From Desulfosporosinus sp. FKB (lineage in GTDB: Bacteria > Bacillota > Desulfitobacteriia > Desulfitobacteriales > Desulfitobacteriaceae): 64,000 nucleotides of DNA. A program made the translations under genes and the position numbers. This document shows, piece after piece, positions 36,758 through 46,859 of this stretch (positions are counted from its first letter, which is position 1; the number at the start of each line of letters is the position of its first letter). The notes below the pieces were generated by a model. It worked only from the letters and a program-made list of their open reading frames with translations. It did not search any database and was not told where the DNA came from. The stretch spans positions 1 to 64,000 of the forward strand of contig NZ_NADJ01000037.1 of NCBI RefSeq assembly GCF_002196705.1, given 5' to 3'.

Positions 36758-37212
36758 TTGACGCACTCCTTTTCTAATATTTATTTCTGGTAGGTAAGGG
36801 GCACATAATAACACTCTAAATCAATAACTATTTTTAAAGTACTATTAACTGTATTACTATTACACAAAGGACTTTTATAATGGTAATTTTATTTCATAGT
36901 ATTTATTTTGTCAAAGATATTCGCTTGTGCCTTGGCAAAGACCGAGGCGAAGCCCACAGTAGAAGCCGGACTCTCGATACAATAGTGTGATTGATCTGAA
37001 GGATAAAGCTAAGTGCTTTAATATTCTGGAAGAAAAGTGAAAATCTTAGAAAACTATATCCCATATAGCTATTTTGTATAACACAGTTTTAGACAGAGGC
37101 CTTATAATTTAAAAATGACTATTGAGAATATTGTCGAAAGGAACGACATTATTGCAGTTATTCCAGAATATAGTCATTATCGTAATTTGCTTATAATTTG
37201 GAGGAGGGCTTA

Positions 37213-37254
37213 ATGCATGAAATTTTAGAAGTATACAATCACGATTTCGAGTGA
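37213..37254 (+). CDS. Possible 13-residue leader peptide before the permease
   Basis: ATG at 37213 has a strong GGAGGAGG before it and reads MHEILEVYNHDFE then TGA, 55 nt before the permease start. Could be a translated leader or chance. The 36815-37212 stretch upstream has no other gene. Confidence 0.3.
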   Translation: MHEILEVYNHDFE

Positions 37255-37309
37255 TCTCTTTACATTATCTAATTTTCCATTGCTTATTGAGTGGAAAGGA
37301 AGTTCAATC

Positions 37310-38749
37310 ATGAGTAATAAAGAACAAACACCGGTTTCTTCTGAACGCACTATCGATTGGAAGCAGGGCCTGGCCATCGCAATGGGTGTACCCCTGCTGA
37401 TTCTGCCATCCATCGGTTACTTTACAAAATATGTTCTGGGTTTTTCAATCATTGTCTGGGTCCTTTCCATAGTTCAGGGTTTCATGCAAAATACGGCATA
37501 TGGCGAAATGGCTTCGGTTTTCCCCCAGGCATCCGGTTTGCCTGGCTTCTCTCAGGAAGCCTTCAAGGGAACCACCATTGGCAAATATGACGTTGGCAAA
37601 CTTGTGGGTGGATTCAGCGCCTGGGGCTACTGGTTCTCCTGGAACTCCGTTTTGGCCGTATACGCCATGTTGATCGGCCAGTATCTGCATAACCTGTTGC
37701 CCGTATTTGCAAATGTCGATACCACAATTTTATCGATCCTTTCCGGTCTCGTTGTGTTTTCTCTTTTAATTATGGTCTGTTATCGCGGTCTGGCCAGTGG
37801 AGCCGTCCTCGGCTATATTCTAAGTGTCATTTCCATCGTTCCATTGGTGGTGCTCTCTGTCGCTCCGATGCTGAACGGAAAATTCCATCTCAGCAATATC
37901 ACGCAAAATATGCTCCCCACTGCCTGGAGCTGGAGCAGCGGCCGGGATCTTCTGATATTTGTAGGAATTATGGCCATGGCTGAATGGAGCGCCTGCGGCT
38001 GGGAAACCGCGGCTATCTACGGACCGGAGTATAAAAATCCCAAGAAGGATATCCCCAAATCCCTGTTCACTTGCGGCATTATCTGCGCTTTTATTTATGT
38101 TTTCGTACAGGCAGCCTGTATCGGAGCGCTTGGGACTGATGCCGTAATCAATGAACCTAACTCGCCCATGCTGTTGCTCGCCAAGCAGTCTTTCGGAAGC
38201 GTCGGTGCGATGATTGCCGTATTTATGCTGATCGCCTCTATGATTCTGATCATCCAGACCGCATTTTTCGGTTCTGCCAGAGCGATGGAGTCCATGGCGA
38301 AGGAGGAGAATCTTCCGGCAATTTTCGGAAAAACGAATAAGTATGGAACTCCAGTGATTGCAATGGTGGTCACGGCGCTTTTCAATATAGCGCTAATCAC
38401 GCTAAAATCCCCTGCGGCGGTTCTTGCCGCTTCGGCAATTGGCTACATTTGTGCCAACGGCATCAGCCTCTTCGCCTATGTAAAAGTATACTCCGACAAA
38501 AAGTTTCGTTCGCTGCCCAGAGAATTCAAGGCTCCATCCGGATGGAAAATCATCGCGCTGATTTGCGCTCTGGTCAATATTCCTCTGTACCTAGTTGGAA
38601 TTACGTATCTGAACGCCCTGGACTCCGGCTGGTCGTCCACACTTGTGGGACTGGGTGTACTGCTTTTATATATCCCGCTGTGGTTTTATACCCAGCACCT
38701 TGTCTCGGAAAATCAACAAACCCCTGTTAGCAAATCAAAAGCAGCCTAA
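37310..38749 (+). CDS. APC-family amino acid permease
   Basis: 479 residues, about 12 membrane segments. IDWKQGLAIAMGVPLLILPS starts segment 1 and AEWSACGWETAAIYGPEYKNPKKDIPKS is the typical APC loop after segment 6. Substrate unknown. ATG at 37310 has GGAAAGGA upstream. The coding sequence is visibly more GC-rich, with different codon choice, than its neighbours, hinting at transfer. It is convergent with the FeS/FAD dehydrogenase pair. Confidence 0.88.
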   Translation: MSNKEQTPVSSERTIDWKQGLAIAMGVPLLILPSIGYFTKYVLGFSIIVWVLSIVQGFMQNTAYGEMASVFPQASGLPGFSQEAFKGTTIGKYDVGKLVGGFSAWGYWFSWNSVLAVYAMLIGQYLHNLLPVFANVDTTILSILSGLVVFSLLIMVCYRGLASGAVLGYILSVISIVPLVVLSVAPMLNGKFHLSNITQNMLPTAWSWSSGRDLLIFVGIMAMAEWSACGWETAAIYGPEYKNPKKDIPKSLFTCGIICAFIYVFVQAACIGALGTDAVINEPNSPMLLLAKQSFGSVGAMIAVFMLIASMILIIQTAFFGSARAMESMAKEENLPAIFGKTNKYGTPVIAMVVTALFNIALITLKSPAAVLAASAIGYICANGISLFAYVKVYSDKKFRSLPREFKAPSGWKIIALICALVNIPLYLVGITYLNALDSGWSSTLVGLGVLLLYIPLWFYTQHLVSENQQTPVSKSKAA

Positions 38750-38810
38750 GCGTTTCATACCCAGCTCTTTGTTCGAAAAATACGCCCCTTCCTCCATAGT
38801 AGCTTACATA

Positions 38811-38942
38811 CGAGGACGAGTGAGCAGACCTTATTCACAAAAAAGCACGTGTCAGGAGAACTCCGGACACGTGCTTTTTTGTGCTTTTGAAAGGACGATT
38901 ATTCCCCATTTATAGATTATAATAGCGGACTCTTTTGCTCCA
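38811..38942. repeat. Dispersed intergenic repeat with bidirectional terminator, copy A
   Basis: About 130 nt, highly similar to 50399-50526: AGCAGACCTTATTCAC, then AGCACGTGTC/GACACGTGCTTTTTT hairpin, GTGCTTTTGAAAGG, GATTATTCCCC and ACTCTTTTG. Hairpin arms have A and T runs on both sides, so it can terminate in both directions. Sits between convergent genes. Confidence 0.8.
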
Positions 38943-38951
38943 TCATACCAA

Positions 38952-40256
38952 CTATTTAGAACGTTTTAGTTCTTCCTTACCGGCTCGATAAGACTCAGCC
39001 AAAATTTGAACAGTATGCAATACTTCTCGGTCAAATTCAGCATTTTCGACCCCACTTTGCAGCTGTAACCGACATGCCGGACAACCCGTTGCTACTGTAT
39101 CCGTATTGGTCGTCTGGATATCTGCTGTTTTGCGATCAGAAATTTGTCCAGAGAGATTCGGGTGTACAAGGCTGAATGATCCAGCCATACCACAGCAACG
39201 GCCCGGTTCTTTCATTTCAATCAACTCCACCCCGGGAATGCTTTTTAGAATTTCGCGCGGTTCTTTACTAATCCCCTGTCCACGGTTTAAGTGACAAGGT
39301 TCGTGATACGTCACTTTACGCGCTACTCGACCCAAACCTTCTTTCTTAAAGGGAACTTGATGAATCAGGAACTCAGAAATATCATAGGATTTTTTAGCCC
39401 ATTTATCCGCCAAGGCTTTAAGTTCGTGATCATTTTCAAGCAACTCTCCATAAACATGCTTCCAAGCAGTACCACCTGAAGAACAGGCGACAACTAAGGC
39501 ATCCGCACCCATTCTCTCAAACGCCCGCAAATTGCGCTTGGCCAAAGTACGTGCTGAAGCCACATCCCCATTGACCGAGGCTGGGATACCACAACAAGCC
39601 TGGGACTTAGGAATGACAACTTCGATGTCATTTTCCCTAAGCACCTCGATCACCGCTCTGCCAATGTCCGTGTAAAAATAATTGATCATGCAGCCTGTGA
39701 AAAACCCAACTCTCATCTTTGGGTTTTTAATCGTAATCACGTCAGGAAACTCGGAACGCAAGGTCTTCTTAGACAACATTGGGAACACTTTCTCCTTACC
39801 TATCCCAACGTCCACGCGCATACGTGCTAATTTGCTGTGTCTATTCGGTACGTTTTTTAAGGCAACACCCTGGAAGATACTTCCCGCCTTCATCCCGAAA
39901 TTAAACACTCGCTGCATCTTCAAGGCGGTAAAGGCAATTTTTTTGACTGGATGGAGCCCCTTTTTACGGACGGCTTCCGCTCTTGCTGCAAGAATAATTT
40001 TATCAAACCGAACCCCGCAGGGACAGTTGGTATTACAAGCCATACAGGTCGTACAAAGGGAAAACCGATCCCCCATTCCCTTAGTCATCTCTGCTTCTCC
40101 CGAGAGAATGTATTCCGCTAAACTAATCTTTCCCCTTGCAACTCCGACTTCTTTGCGTGTTTCCTTGTAAATGGGACATACCGCCATGCAATTTCCGCAT
40201 TTCATACATTTATGGAGTTCTTCGGTAATCGAATCCAGTGAATCATATACGGACAC
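38952..40256 (-). CDS. FeS oxidoreductase, GlcF/LldE-type
   Basis: About 434 residues. Two 4Fe-4S motifs at the N-terminus (CMKCGNCMAVCP, CTTCMACNTNCPCG), then two CCG domains (QACCGIPASVNGD, CHLNRGQG with PGRCCGMAGSF), as in GlcF and heterodisulfide reductase D. GTG at 40256 is the likely start, with AAGGAGG 7 nt upstream; the ATG at 40283 overlaps glcD. It would accept electrons from the FAD partner encoded just before it. Confidence 0.87.
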   Translation of the reverse strand: MSVYDSLDSITEELHKCMKCGNCMAVCPIYKETRKEVGVARGKISLAEYILSGEAEMTKGMGDRFSLCTTCMACNTNCPCGVRFDKIILAARAEAVRKKGLHPVKKIAFTALKMQRVFNFGMKAGSIFQGVALKNVPNRHSKLARMRVDVGIGKEKVFPMLSKKTLRSEFPDVITIKNPKMRVGFFTGCMINYFYTDIGRAVIEVLRENDIEVVIPKSQACCGIPASVNGDVASARTLAKRNLRAFERMGADALVVACSSGGTAWKHVYGELLENDHELKALADKWAKKSYDISEFLIHQVPFKKEGLGRVARKVTYHEPCHLNRGQGISKEPREILKSIPGVELIEMKEPGRCCGMAGSFSLVHPNLSGQISDRKTADIQTTNTDTVATGCPACRLQLQSGVENAEFDREVLHTVQILAESYRAGKEELKRSK

Positions 40257-40258
40257 GA

Positions 40259-41647
40259 TCAGTCCCTCCTTACCATCTTCCAAGGGTTCAACAAATAGTT
40301 GGGATCCATAGCTTCTTTAATGCGCCGCAAGGCCGCCACACCTGCTTCTCCGAATTCCAAATCAAGATATTTCATTTTGGCGATACCAATCCCATGTTCA
40401 CCGGAAAGGGTTCCTCCAAGCGCTATCGCTGTTTCGAAAATCTCGTCTACTGCCAGGTGCACTCTTTTCATTTCTTCTAATTCACGCTCATCTGTTAAAA
40501 TTGTGGGATGTAGATTTCCGTCTCCTGCATGGCCGAATGTAGCAATTTGCAGACTATATTTGGTTGCAATTCTACGAATTGCTTTAAGCATATCCGGAAT
40601 TTTACTTCGGGGAACGGTCGCATCTTCAAGTACCGTCGTCGGTCGTTTTTGAGCGAGAGCAGGAAGCGCGCTGCGACGAGCCAACCACAAAAGATCGCGC
40701 TCTTTATCATCTTTAGCGATTTTTACCTGAACGGCTCCTTCTTCTTGCAAAATTCGTTCTACCAAAACAGCCTCTCGTTGGACGACTTCCTTGTAGCCGT
40801 CCACTTCACATAAGAGGACCGCTTCCGCGTCCATCGGAAGTCCCGCATGCACAAAGTTTTCCACGGTCTGAATCGTCGCATTATCCAAGATTTCTAGCGT
40901 CGCAGGAATAACTTTATTGCGAATTATGGCTGCAATGGCCCTCCCAGCTTTATCAATGTCATCAAAGACCGCTAAAATGCTCTTACGTGCTTCTGGAGCC
41001 GGAATTAGTTTGACGATTATTTCCGTGATAATCCCCAACGTTCCTTCAGCCCCAGTAAAGAGAGCCACTAAATCATACCCTGTAACGTTCTTGACCGTTT
41101 TTCCTCCCCAACGAATGACTTCACCATTCGCCAAGACCAATTGCAAGCCCATAATATAATGTTTGGTTACACCGTATTTCAGACCACGCAATCCACCCGA
41201 ACACTCCGAAACCGAGCCACCCATTGTTGCAGTGGTGACTGTACCAGGATCCGGCGGATACAATAAACCGTATTTTCCTGCTTCATCATTGAGAGCCTGA
41301 ATGATCACCCCAGGTTGAACTGTTGCCGTTAAGTTATCCTGATCTACTTCCAGAATTTTATTTAGATTAAGCATTGAGAGAACAATCCCCCCTTCAATGG
41401 GAATAGTTCCCCCACTAAGGTTCGTTCCAGAACCACGAGGATAAATAGGGACATGGTGACGGAGGGCGATTTTAACGACATCTGCCACCTGTTCTGTAGA
41501 TAGAGGTGCAACCACAACATCCGGCTTATGATGTTTCATCGCCGCAGTTGCGTCATAGGCATAGGTCAATAAGTCTTCCTGCTCTGTGAGTACATTTTCA
41601 CGACCGAGCACTTGAACAAGTTCTTCCAAGACTTCACGAGCTAACAT
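40259..41647 (-). CDS. FAD-linked 2-hydroxyacid dehydrogenase (GlcD/D-lactate type)
   Basis: 462-residue PCMH-type flavoprotein oxidising glycolate or D-lactate-like acids. PIYPRGSGTNLSGG and PPDPGTVTTATMGGSVSECSGGLRGLKYG are the FAD-binding blocks; FGHAGDGNLHPTI and LGGTLSGEHGIGIAKM the C-terminal active-site parts. AAGGAGG before the ATG. Paired with the FeS subunit and located beside the lactoyl-CoA dehydratase-like genes, so lactate is a reasonable substrate guess. Confidence 0.9.
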   Translation of the reverse strand: MLAREVLEELVQVLGRENVLTEQEDLLTYAYDATAAMKHHKPDVVVAPLSTEQVADVVKIALRHHVPIYPRGSGTNLSGGTIPIEGGIVLSMLNLNKILEVDQDNLTATVQPGVIIQALNDEAGKYGLLYPPDPGTVTTATMGGSVSECSGGLRGLKYGVTKHYIMGLQLVLANGEVIRWGGKTVKNVTGYDLVALFTGAEGTLGIITEIIVKLIPAPEARKSILAVFDDIDKAGRAIAAIIRNKVIPATLEILDNATIQTVENFVHAGLPMDAEAVLLCEVDGYKEVVQREAVLVERILQEEGAVQVKIAKDDKERDLLWLARRSALPALAQKRPTTVLEDATVPRSKIPDMLKAIRRIATKYSLQIATFGHAGDGNLHPTILTDERELEEMKRVHLAVDEIFETAIALGGTLSGEHGIGIAKMKYLDLEFGEAGVAALRRIKEAMDPNYLLNPWKMVRRD

Positions 41648-41754
41648 CCTTATACCTCCTTTATAACGCTTGGATATGTACGCCGGTCAGACCACTTTAT
41701 GTAAAATCAATTTAAGCAAAACTTCAATAAGTAACTATAATTCTCAACTGAACA

Positions 41755-41798
41755 AACTAAGTGGGAAGGGTCAAATACTACCTCTTCCCACTTAGTCA
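41755..41798 (-). terminator. Hairpin after lcdB
   Basis: ACTAAGTGGGAAG / CTTCCCACTTAGT stem in the gap between lcdB and the FAD dehydrogenase gene, with TTTGTT after it on the minus strand. Likely terminator for the dehydratase operon. Confidence 0.6.
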
Positions 41799-41886
41799 TG
41801 ATACAAACAAGCAACAAGAGACATAACTTAAAGAGATACACCTTAAATTTCTATTCACTTAGAAATAAGTTCTATGCACTTAGAAA

Positions 41887-43005
41887 TTACAGCATTTCAC
41901 TAAAGCTTTGAACTCTGGTTTTAGTCTGTTCAAAGGATGTTGTTTCCAGGTCAATTTCGATGAATAAGCTCTTAATTCCAGCCTCTTCCAACTGTCTGTA
42001 GTAGATTGGATAGTCAAATTCTTCTGGGTCACAGAACTTCATCATGCAAACCACAACTGCATCTGCCTTAGATGCTTTAACCGTATCTATAAGCATTGGG
42101 CCTCTTGATTTTTTCGCATCTGTAGCAAGAGAACAACCATCGAATTCTTGCCACCATTTAGCCAATCTATAGAGTGGGTCTGTGCCTAATGGAACATCAT
42201 TTCTGAACTGTCTTGATTCCTGTGCAAGGTCGTCTGCAACAACAGCAAAACCGTTTTCTTTTAAAATTTCTAATACTTCATTTGGTTCAGCCATAATTCC
42301 CGTTAAAACAACCCTTTTACCAGTAAAGTCTTCAACAGGTAAAGATTTAAGCTCTGAATTCAATTCTTTTACCATAGCGGTATGTTTGGATTTTTCCATA
42401 AAAGATCTTGCTTTTATAATAGCATGACGTTTTATTGGATCAATAATCTGAGGATAAGCAGCAGCTATGTCTGTAAATTCACGCATTACTTTACGATTTT
42501 CGTTATAAATGTCAATGCTTTTGTGTAGTGCTTCATCTGAAATCTTAACATCCAATATTCTTTCTAGTTTTTCACGAACAAGCCTATATTCCTCAGCAAG
42601 AAACTTATTTGCTGCTTCTAGTTTTCTGTTCTGAGGATGAGTAAATACGATAACAGGTGATGTTCCTTTCCATTTTTGGCTAAGACATTTTAATGTGTCA
42701 CAAGGAACGGGGAAAAGTATAGCTTCTAAATTATCATATACACCTTCCAGCTGCATTTCCATAACTGATTGCATAATCGAACAAGCAAATGGAGGTAAAT
42801 AGGCACGGGCTTTAGAAATACTCTTCTGTCCTCCCCAAATACCTACTGGAAGAAGACCTGCGGCATGAATTATTTCTTCAGGAGCATAATAAGGCATAAC
42901 ACCTACTGCCCCCTTGCCGGTTTCTTTTTTATAATCCTCCATAGCCTTTCGAGGATTATTTGAAATTGAAGATAATTCACTGATAATAGTTTCAATTCTA
43001 CTCAT
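41887..43005 (-). CDS. 2-hydroxyacyl-CoA dehydratase, beta subunit (LcdB/HgdB-like)
   Basis: 372 residues, the size of lactoyl-CoA dehydratase beta. Conserved features: GVMPYYAPEEIIHAAGLLPVG, Cys in PPFACSIMQS, FPVPCDTLKCLSQKW and MMKFCDPEEFDYP, ligands of the catalytic 4Fe-4S cluster. Dehydrates (R)-2-hydroxyacyl-CoA to enoyl-CoA by a ketyl radical. Overlaps lcdA by 8 nt, so translation is coupled. Confidence 0.85.
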   Translation of the reverse strand: MSRIETIISELSSISNNPRKAMEDYKKETGKGAVGVMPYYAPEEIIHAAGLLPVGIWGGQKSISKARAYLPPFACSIMQSVMEMQLEGVYDNLEAILFPVPCDTLKCLSQKWKGTSPVIVFTHPQNRKLEAANKFLAEEYRLVREKLERILDVKISDEALHKSIDIYNENRKVMREFTDIAAAYPQIIDPIKRHAIIKARSFMEKSKHTAMVKELNSELKSLPVEDFTGKRVVLTGIMAEPNEVLEILKENGFAVVADDLAQESRQFRNDVPLGTDPLYRLAKWWQEFDGCSLATDAKKSRGPMLIDTVKASKADAVVVCMMKFCDPEEFDYPIYYRQLEEAGIKSLFIEIDLETTSFEQTKTRVQSFSEML

Positions 43006-44266
43006 TAGAAACTCCCTCCTTATTCTGCTTCATCATTTCATCTAATGCCTGTATACGTGTATCAAACTGTGCAGGAGCAAAGTTACGAGGATCAGTTTGG
43101 TCTCCATCAAAGCTTACATATGGTAAATGATTTTGTTTTTGTAGTATATCAGCAGTTTCTACGTTTAGAAAACTCATTAGTTTACAGCTTCTGTTCTGAT
43201 GATAAATAACTCCGTCACACTTTCCGCCACTGATTATGTCACTAAGAACCTTAACTTTGTTATCAAGACAAGTATTAATATAAATTCTAGTATAAGCTTC
43301 TGCCATTGAACTCATATCACCTGGTGTATAAGAAAGATTCCACAGACCAGGATAGGCTGAACCTGTCATTATATTTCCAAGATTCTTTAATCCTTTAAAT
43401 GTATGTCCAAGGTGTGGCCAAACAGCGATACCCTCCCAAGTTACACGCTTTTGTTCATTTCCTTTAAATGCGAAGATACCATTTTTAAGATTTTCCTCAA
43501 GTTCATCTGCAAACTTTTTAAATGTAATTTCAGCGTAGTCTCTACTTCTTGCACAAACGATGAGTGCCATATAGTTGAAAAGATCAAAACCGTTTAACGG
43601 TGATGGTTTATGTGATGACAAAGAAGCGATTCTGTTCCATTGGGCAACAGAACGTTGTGTTTGTTCCTGTACTTTTAAAAATTTGTCGTAGTCGAATTTC
43701 CTACCGCAAATTTCCTCAAGCTGAGAAATAGCATTCTTAAACTGTTCCGCGATATAGTCCTTAGAATACTGTGGAATGGGCATTGTATGATTAAATGGAA
43801 CATCAATGATGATGAGAGGAATATTTAATTCAACGGCAAGATTCTCATACCATTTAAGCAATGTGTTACAAATGTTGTTACATGTTATTACCAAATCGGG
43901 AAGTGGAATTCTTGCCGCTGGGGACTTTTCAAGCTTTTCTGGTGTTTTTCCTGTTAAAGCTTCTTGTTTTAAAAGTTCCATATAACCCATATTCACTCTT
44001 GCATAAGAGCAAGTATCCACGTTATAGCCTTTTTCATCTGCAACCTCAAGCACATCTAAGGCACCTTTTCTTGCACCAATACCCGCAGCATGTGTTTCAG
44101 GATAGATCATAGCAATATCCATAGCTACGCAAAACTCCGAAGGAGCAACAGATGCAGACCAGCAAACAAGTTTTCCTTCTTTTTTTGCCCGTCTCGCTTC
44201 TTCATACAATTCTTCTTGATAGAAACCTAACAACTCTTTGGCACTCATATTTGTTGTATCCGTCAT
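42998..44266 (-). CDS. 2-hydroxyacyl-CoA dehydratase, alpha subunit (LcdA/HgdA-like)
   Basis: 422 residues, like lactoyl-CoA dehydratase alpha. Conserved cysteines are in NVDTCSYARVNMGY, LVITCNNICNTLLKWYE and YHQNRSCKLMSF. The activator protein, alpha and beta subunits are in one operon. The acyl group cannot be fixed by sequence alone; together with a propionate-type CoA-transferase, lactoyl-CoA to acryloyl-CoA is favoured, while amino-acid-derived 2-hydroxyacids (phenyllactate, 2-hydroxyisocaproate) remain possible. Confidence 0.85.
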   Translation of the reverse strand: MTDTTNMSAKELLGFYQEELYEEARRAKKEGKLVCWSASVAPSEFCVAMDIAMIYPETHAAGIGARKGALDVLEVADEKGYNVDTCSYARVNMGYMELLKQEALTGKTPEKLEKSPAARIPLPDLVITCNNICNTLLKWYENLAVELNIPLIIIDVPFNHTMPIPQYSKDYIAEQFKNAISQLEEICGRKFDYDKFLKVQEQTQRSVAQWNRIASLSSHKPSPLNGFDLFNYMALIVCARSRDYAEITFKKFADELEENLKNGIFAFKGNEQKRVTWEGIAVWPHLGHTFKGLKNLGNIMTGSAYPGLWNLSYTPGDMSSMAEAYTRIYINTCLDNKVKVLSDIISGGKCDGVIYHQNRSCKLMSFLNVETADILQKQNHLPYVSFDGDQTDPRNFAPAQFDTRIQALDEMMKQNKEGVSNE

Positions 44267-44285
44267 TTACCATACCTCTTTCCTT

Positions 44286-45071
44286 TTATTTATTAGTTCC
44301 CATGACTTCTTCGAAGGCAAATATTGCGGCTCCAAGGGCAGCTGTAATTTGTGGATTAGGCGCAACAATTACGGGTTTTTTTAGTTCTTTGCTTATTGCC
44401 CTTACAACTCCCTCGTCTTTAGCAACACCTCCGCACATAACAATGTCCTCTTCCACCCCACATCTATAGGCAAGTCCACAGGCTTTGCTAGCAACTGACT
44501 GGTGAACCCCTGCAATAATGTTCTCTTTAGCAACTCCGTTTGAAAGTTGAGATATTACCTCAGATTCTGCAAAAACTGTGCAAGTGCTGCTGACAGTAGC
44601 AGGTTCTGTTGCACGAGAATCGTATTCTGCCATTTCATTAAGATTAACTTCAAGTACTCGTGACATAACATCGAGAAAACGTCCTGTTCCGGCGGCACAT
44701 TTATCATTCATAAAAAACTGCTTAACGCAGCCTTTACTGTCAAGTTTAATTGCCTTAACATCTTGACCGCCGATATCAATAATTACTTTTGCTGAAGGAA
44801 CTAAAAAGAAAACGCCCTTAGCCTGACAACTGATTTCGCTAATTTGTTTGTGCGCTTCGTCCACAGAAGATCTTCCGTAGCCTGTAGCAATAATTCTAGC
44901 CATGTCTTGCAATTTAAGACTTGATTTTGAAAGAGCTTCATCTAGTACACGTTTAGGTCCCGTAGAACCTGTTCCAATCTGAATAACTTCTCCAGCGATA
45001 ATATTAAATCCATCTTCAAGTATTACAACCTTTGAGGATGATGACCCAATATCAATCCCCATAGTAAACAT
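44286..45071 (-). CDS. 2-hydroxyacyl-CoA dehydratase activator (HgdC/LcdC)
   Basis: 261-residue ASKHA ATPase. MGIDIGSSSSKVVI is the phosphate-1 loop, then VIDIGGQDVKAI, NDKCAAGTGRFLDVM with cluster Cys, and VMCGGVAKDEGVV with the second cluster Cys. The homodimer holds one 4Fe-4S cluster and injects one high-energy electron into the dehydratase using ATP. AAGGAG before the ATG; 19 nt upstream of lcdA. Confidence 0.92.
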   Translation of the reverse strand: MFTMGIDIGSSSSKVVILEDGFNIIAGEVIQIGTGSTGPKRVLDEALSKSSLKLQDMARIIATGYGRSSVDEAHKQISEISCQAKGVFFLVPSAKVIIDIGGQDVKAIKLDSKGCVKQFFMNDKCAAGTGRFLDVMSRVLEVNLNEMAEYDSRATEPATVSSTCTVFAESEVISQLSNGVAKENIIAGVHQSVASKACGLAYRCGVEEDIVMCGGVAKDEGVVRAISKELKKPVIVAPNPQITAALGAAIFAFEEVMGTNK

Positions 45072-45115
45072 AGATTAATCTCCTTCTTTAATTATTTCTT
45101 CAATTATTTCAATCA

Positions 45116-46672
45116 TTATTTCTTCAAGCCCATTTTTTCTTCCCCAAAAAGTCTTGAGTCCATAATCTTAATATTTTTGTCAACCGTAGGGACAAAATCC
45201 ATTAAATCTATAATTTGTGTTTGAATATCAATTCCAGGAGCAACTTCTATTAAGTTAAGCCCACCTTCTTTTAATTCAAATACAGCTCGTTCTGTAATAT
45301 ATAAAACAGGTTGTTCAATTTTAAGTGCATATTTTCCGCTAAATGTAACCTGTTCAACGTGTTTAATAAATTTCCTTTGCTTACCTTCTTGGTCTATTAT
45401 TAGCTTGCCATCTACGATTCTTTCTTTTAAGCCTCCCGCTGTAAAAGTACCTAAGAAGAATACTTTTTTGGCATTTTGGGTGATATTGATGAAACCGCCA
45501 CATCCAGGTATCTTGGGGCCAAATTTGCTAACATTAATGTTACCCTCTTCATCACATTCAGCTAAGCCTAAAAATGCCAAGTCAAGACCGCCGCCATCAT
45601 AAAAATCAAACTGACTATTTTGATCAATAATAGCGTCAGGATTTAAAGTCGCACCAAATCTAGCTCCACCTTGAGGACTGCCGCCTATTGCCCCTGATTC
45701 AACAGTTAATGTCATATAACTTGCTATTCCTTCTTCACTTGCAACTTGAGCAACATACTCAGGTGTTCCTACACCTAAATTAACAACTGTATCCTCTTCT
45801 AATTCCATAGCGGCTCTTCTGCCGATAACTTTTTTAATTGTCAAGGGGGTCATTTCCACGTTACCTTCAGGTGCTCTTACTGCCCCACAAAGTGCTGGAT
45901 TATATTCATGTCCAACACTTTGTTCATGATCTTTCATATCAACTACTTCTACAACAGCATGAACATAAATGCCAGGTATTTGAACCAATCGCGGGTCTAA
46001 AGTACCACCTTTTACAACCTTTTCCACTTGCACAATTACTTTTCCACCATTATTTATAACTGCCTGTGCTATAGATGTAACCTCAATAGTAGCTACTTCT
46101 TTTTCCAGGGTTACATTACCATACTCATCTGCATAAGTACCTCTAAGGAAGGCGATATCTATAGGAAATGATTTGTAGAAAAGCTTTTCTTCATCGCCGA
46201 TTTTTATAACTTCTACTAAATCTTCTGTCGTCCTGGCGTTAATTTTACCGCCTTCATTTCTTGGATCAACAAAAGTACCTAAGCCAACATGTGTAATTGT
46301 ACCAGGCCTATGACCCGCAGCATCTCTAATAATATATTCCAAAGTACCTTGGGGTAAGTTATAACCTTCACATTTATTAGCTAGACACAGTTCGCCTAAC
46401 TTTGGAGCAGTATTTAAATGACCTGCTATTACTCTTTTAACTAAACCTTCGTGAGCAAAATGATCACCGCCTGTGCCGTTCCTGCTGCCTTGTGATGCTG
46501 GGTAAAACAACGTTATATTTTGAGGATAGCCGGTCTCTAGGAATTTCTTTTCTATAGCCTTAAAAAGTGCTTCTGGAAGTAAATTTCCAACAAATCCACA
46601 TGTACAAAGAGTGGTCCCATCTTTTACTAAATCAACAGCCTCTTCTGCTGTCAGAATAGCAACCTTCTTCAT
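45116..46672 (-). CDS. Propionate CoA-transferase-like enzyme (Pct family)
   Basis: 518 residues, a fused alpha-beta family I CoA-transferase. N-terminal GFVGNLLPEALFKAIEKKF and ASQGSRNGTGGDHFAHEGL; the catalytic Glu is in LTVESGAIGGSPQGG, followed by FDFYDGGGLDLAFLG. Family members activate lactate or propionate with acetyl/propionyl-CoA. First gene of the pct-activator-alpha-beta operon. Confidence 0.9.
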   Translation of the reverse strand: MKKVAILTAEEAVDLVKDGTTLCTCGFVGNLLPEALFKAIEKKFLETGYPQNITLFYPASQGSRNGTGGDHFAHEGLVKRVIAGHLNTAPKLGELCLANKCEGYNLPQGTLEYIIRDAAGHRPGTITHVGLGTFVDPRNEGGKINARTTEDLVEVIKIGDEEKLFYKSFPIDIAFLRGTYADEYGNVTLEKEVATIEVTSIAQAVINNGGKVIVQVEKVVKGGTLDPRLVQIPGIYVHAVVEVVDMKDHEQSVGHEYNPALCGAVRAPEGNVEMTPLTIKKVIGRRAAMELEEDTVVNLGVGTPEYVAQVASEEGIASYMTLTVESGAIGGSPQGGARFGATLNPDAIIDQNSQFDFYDGGGLDLAFLGLAECDEEGNINVSKFGPKIPGCGGFINITQNAKKVFFLGTFTAGGLKERIVDGKLIIDQEGKQRKFIKHVEQVTFSGKYALKIEQPVLYITERAVFELKEGGLNLIEVAPGIDIQTQIIDLMDFVPTVDKNIKIMDSRLFGEEKMGLKK

Positions 46673-46710
46673 ATATGCCCCTCCTCCAATGTTTTCCTCA
46701 GTGACTTAAC

Positions 46711-46738
46711 CTGCCCCGCAGATTGCGTGCGGGGCATT
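46711..46738 (-). promoter_or_regulatory. GC-rich hairpin in the pct leader
   Basis: TGCCCCGCA / TGCGGGGCA stem about 40 nt before the pct start codon. No T run in the gene direction. Could be a leader structure or the terminator of decayed sequence to the right. Confidence 0.4.
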
Positions 46739-46859
46739 TGATACGGATATTCCGATTATTAAATTACAGTGGACACGTCAGTCATGATTCCGTTAAATTT
46801 TAAAAAGGATCTGAGATCAGAGTCGTCAAGCAATTCTCATATGGTTGACATTGATCTTA

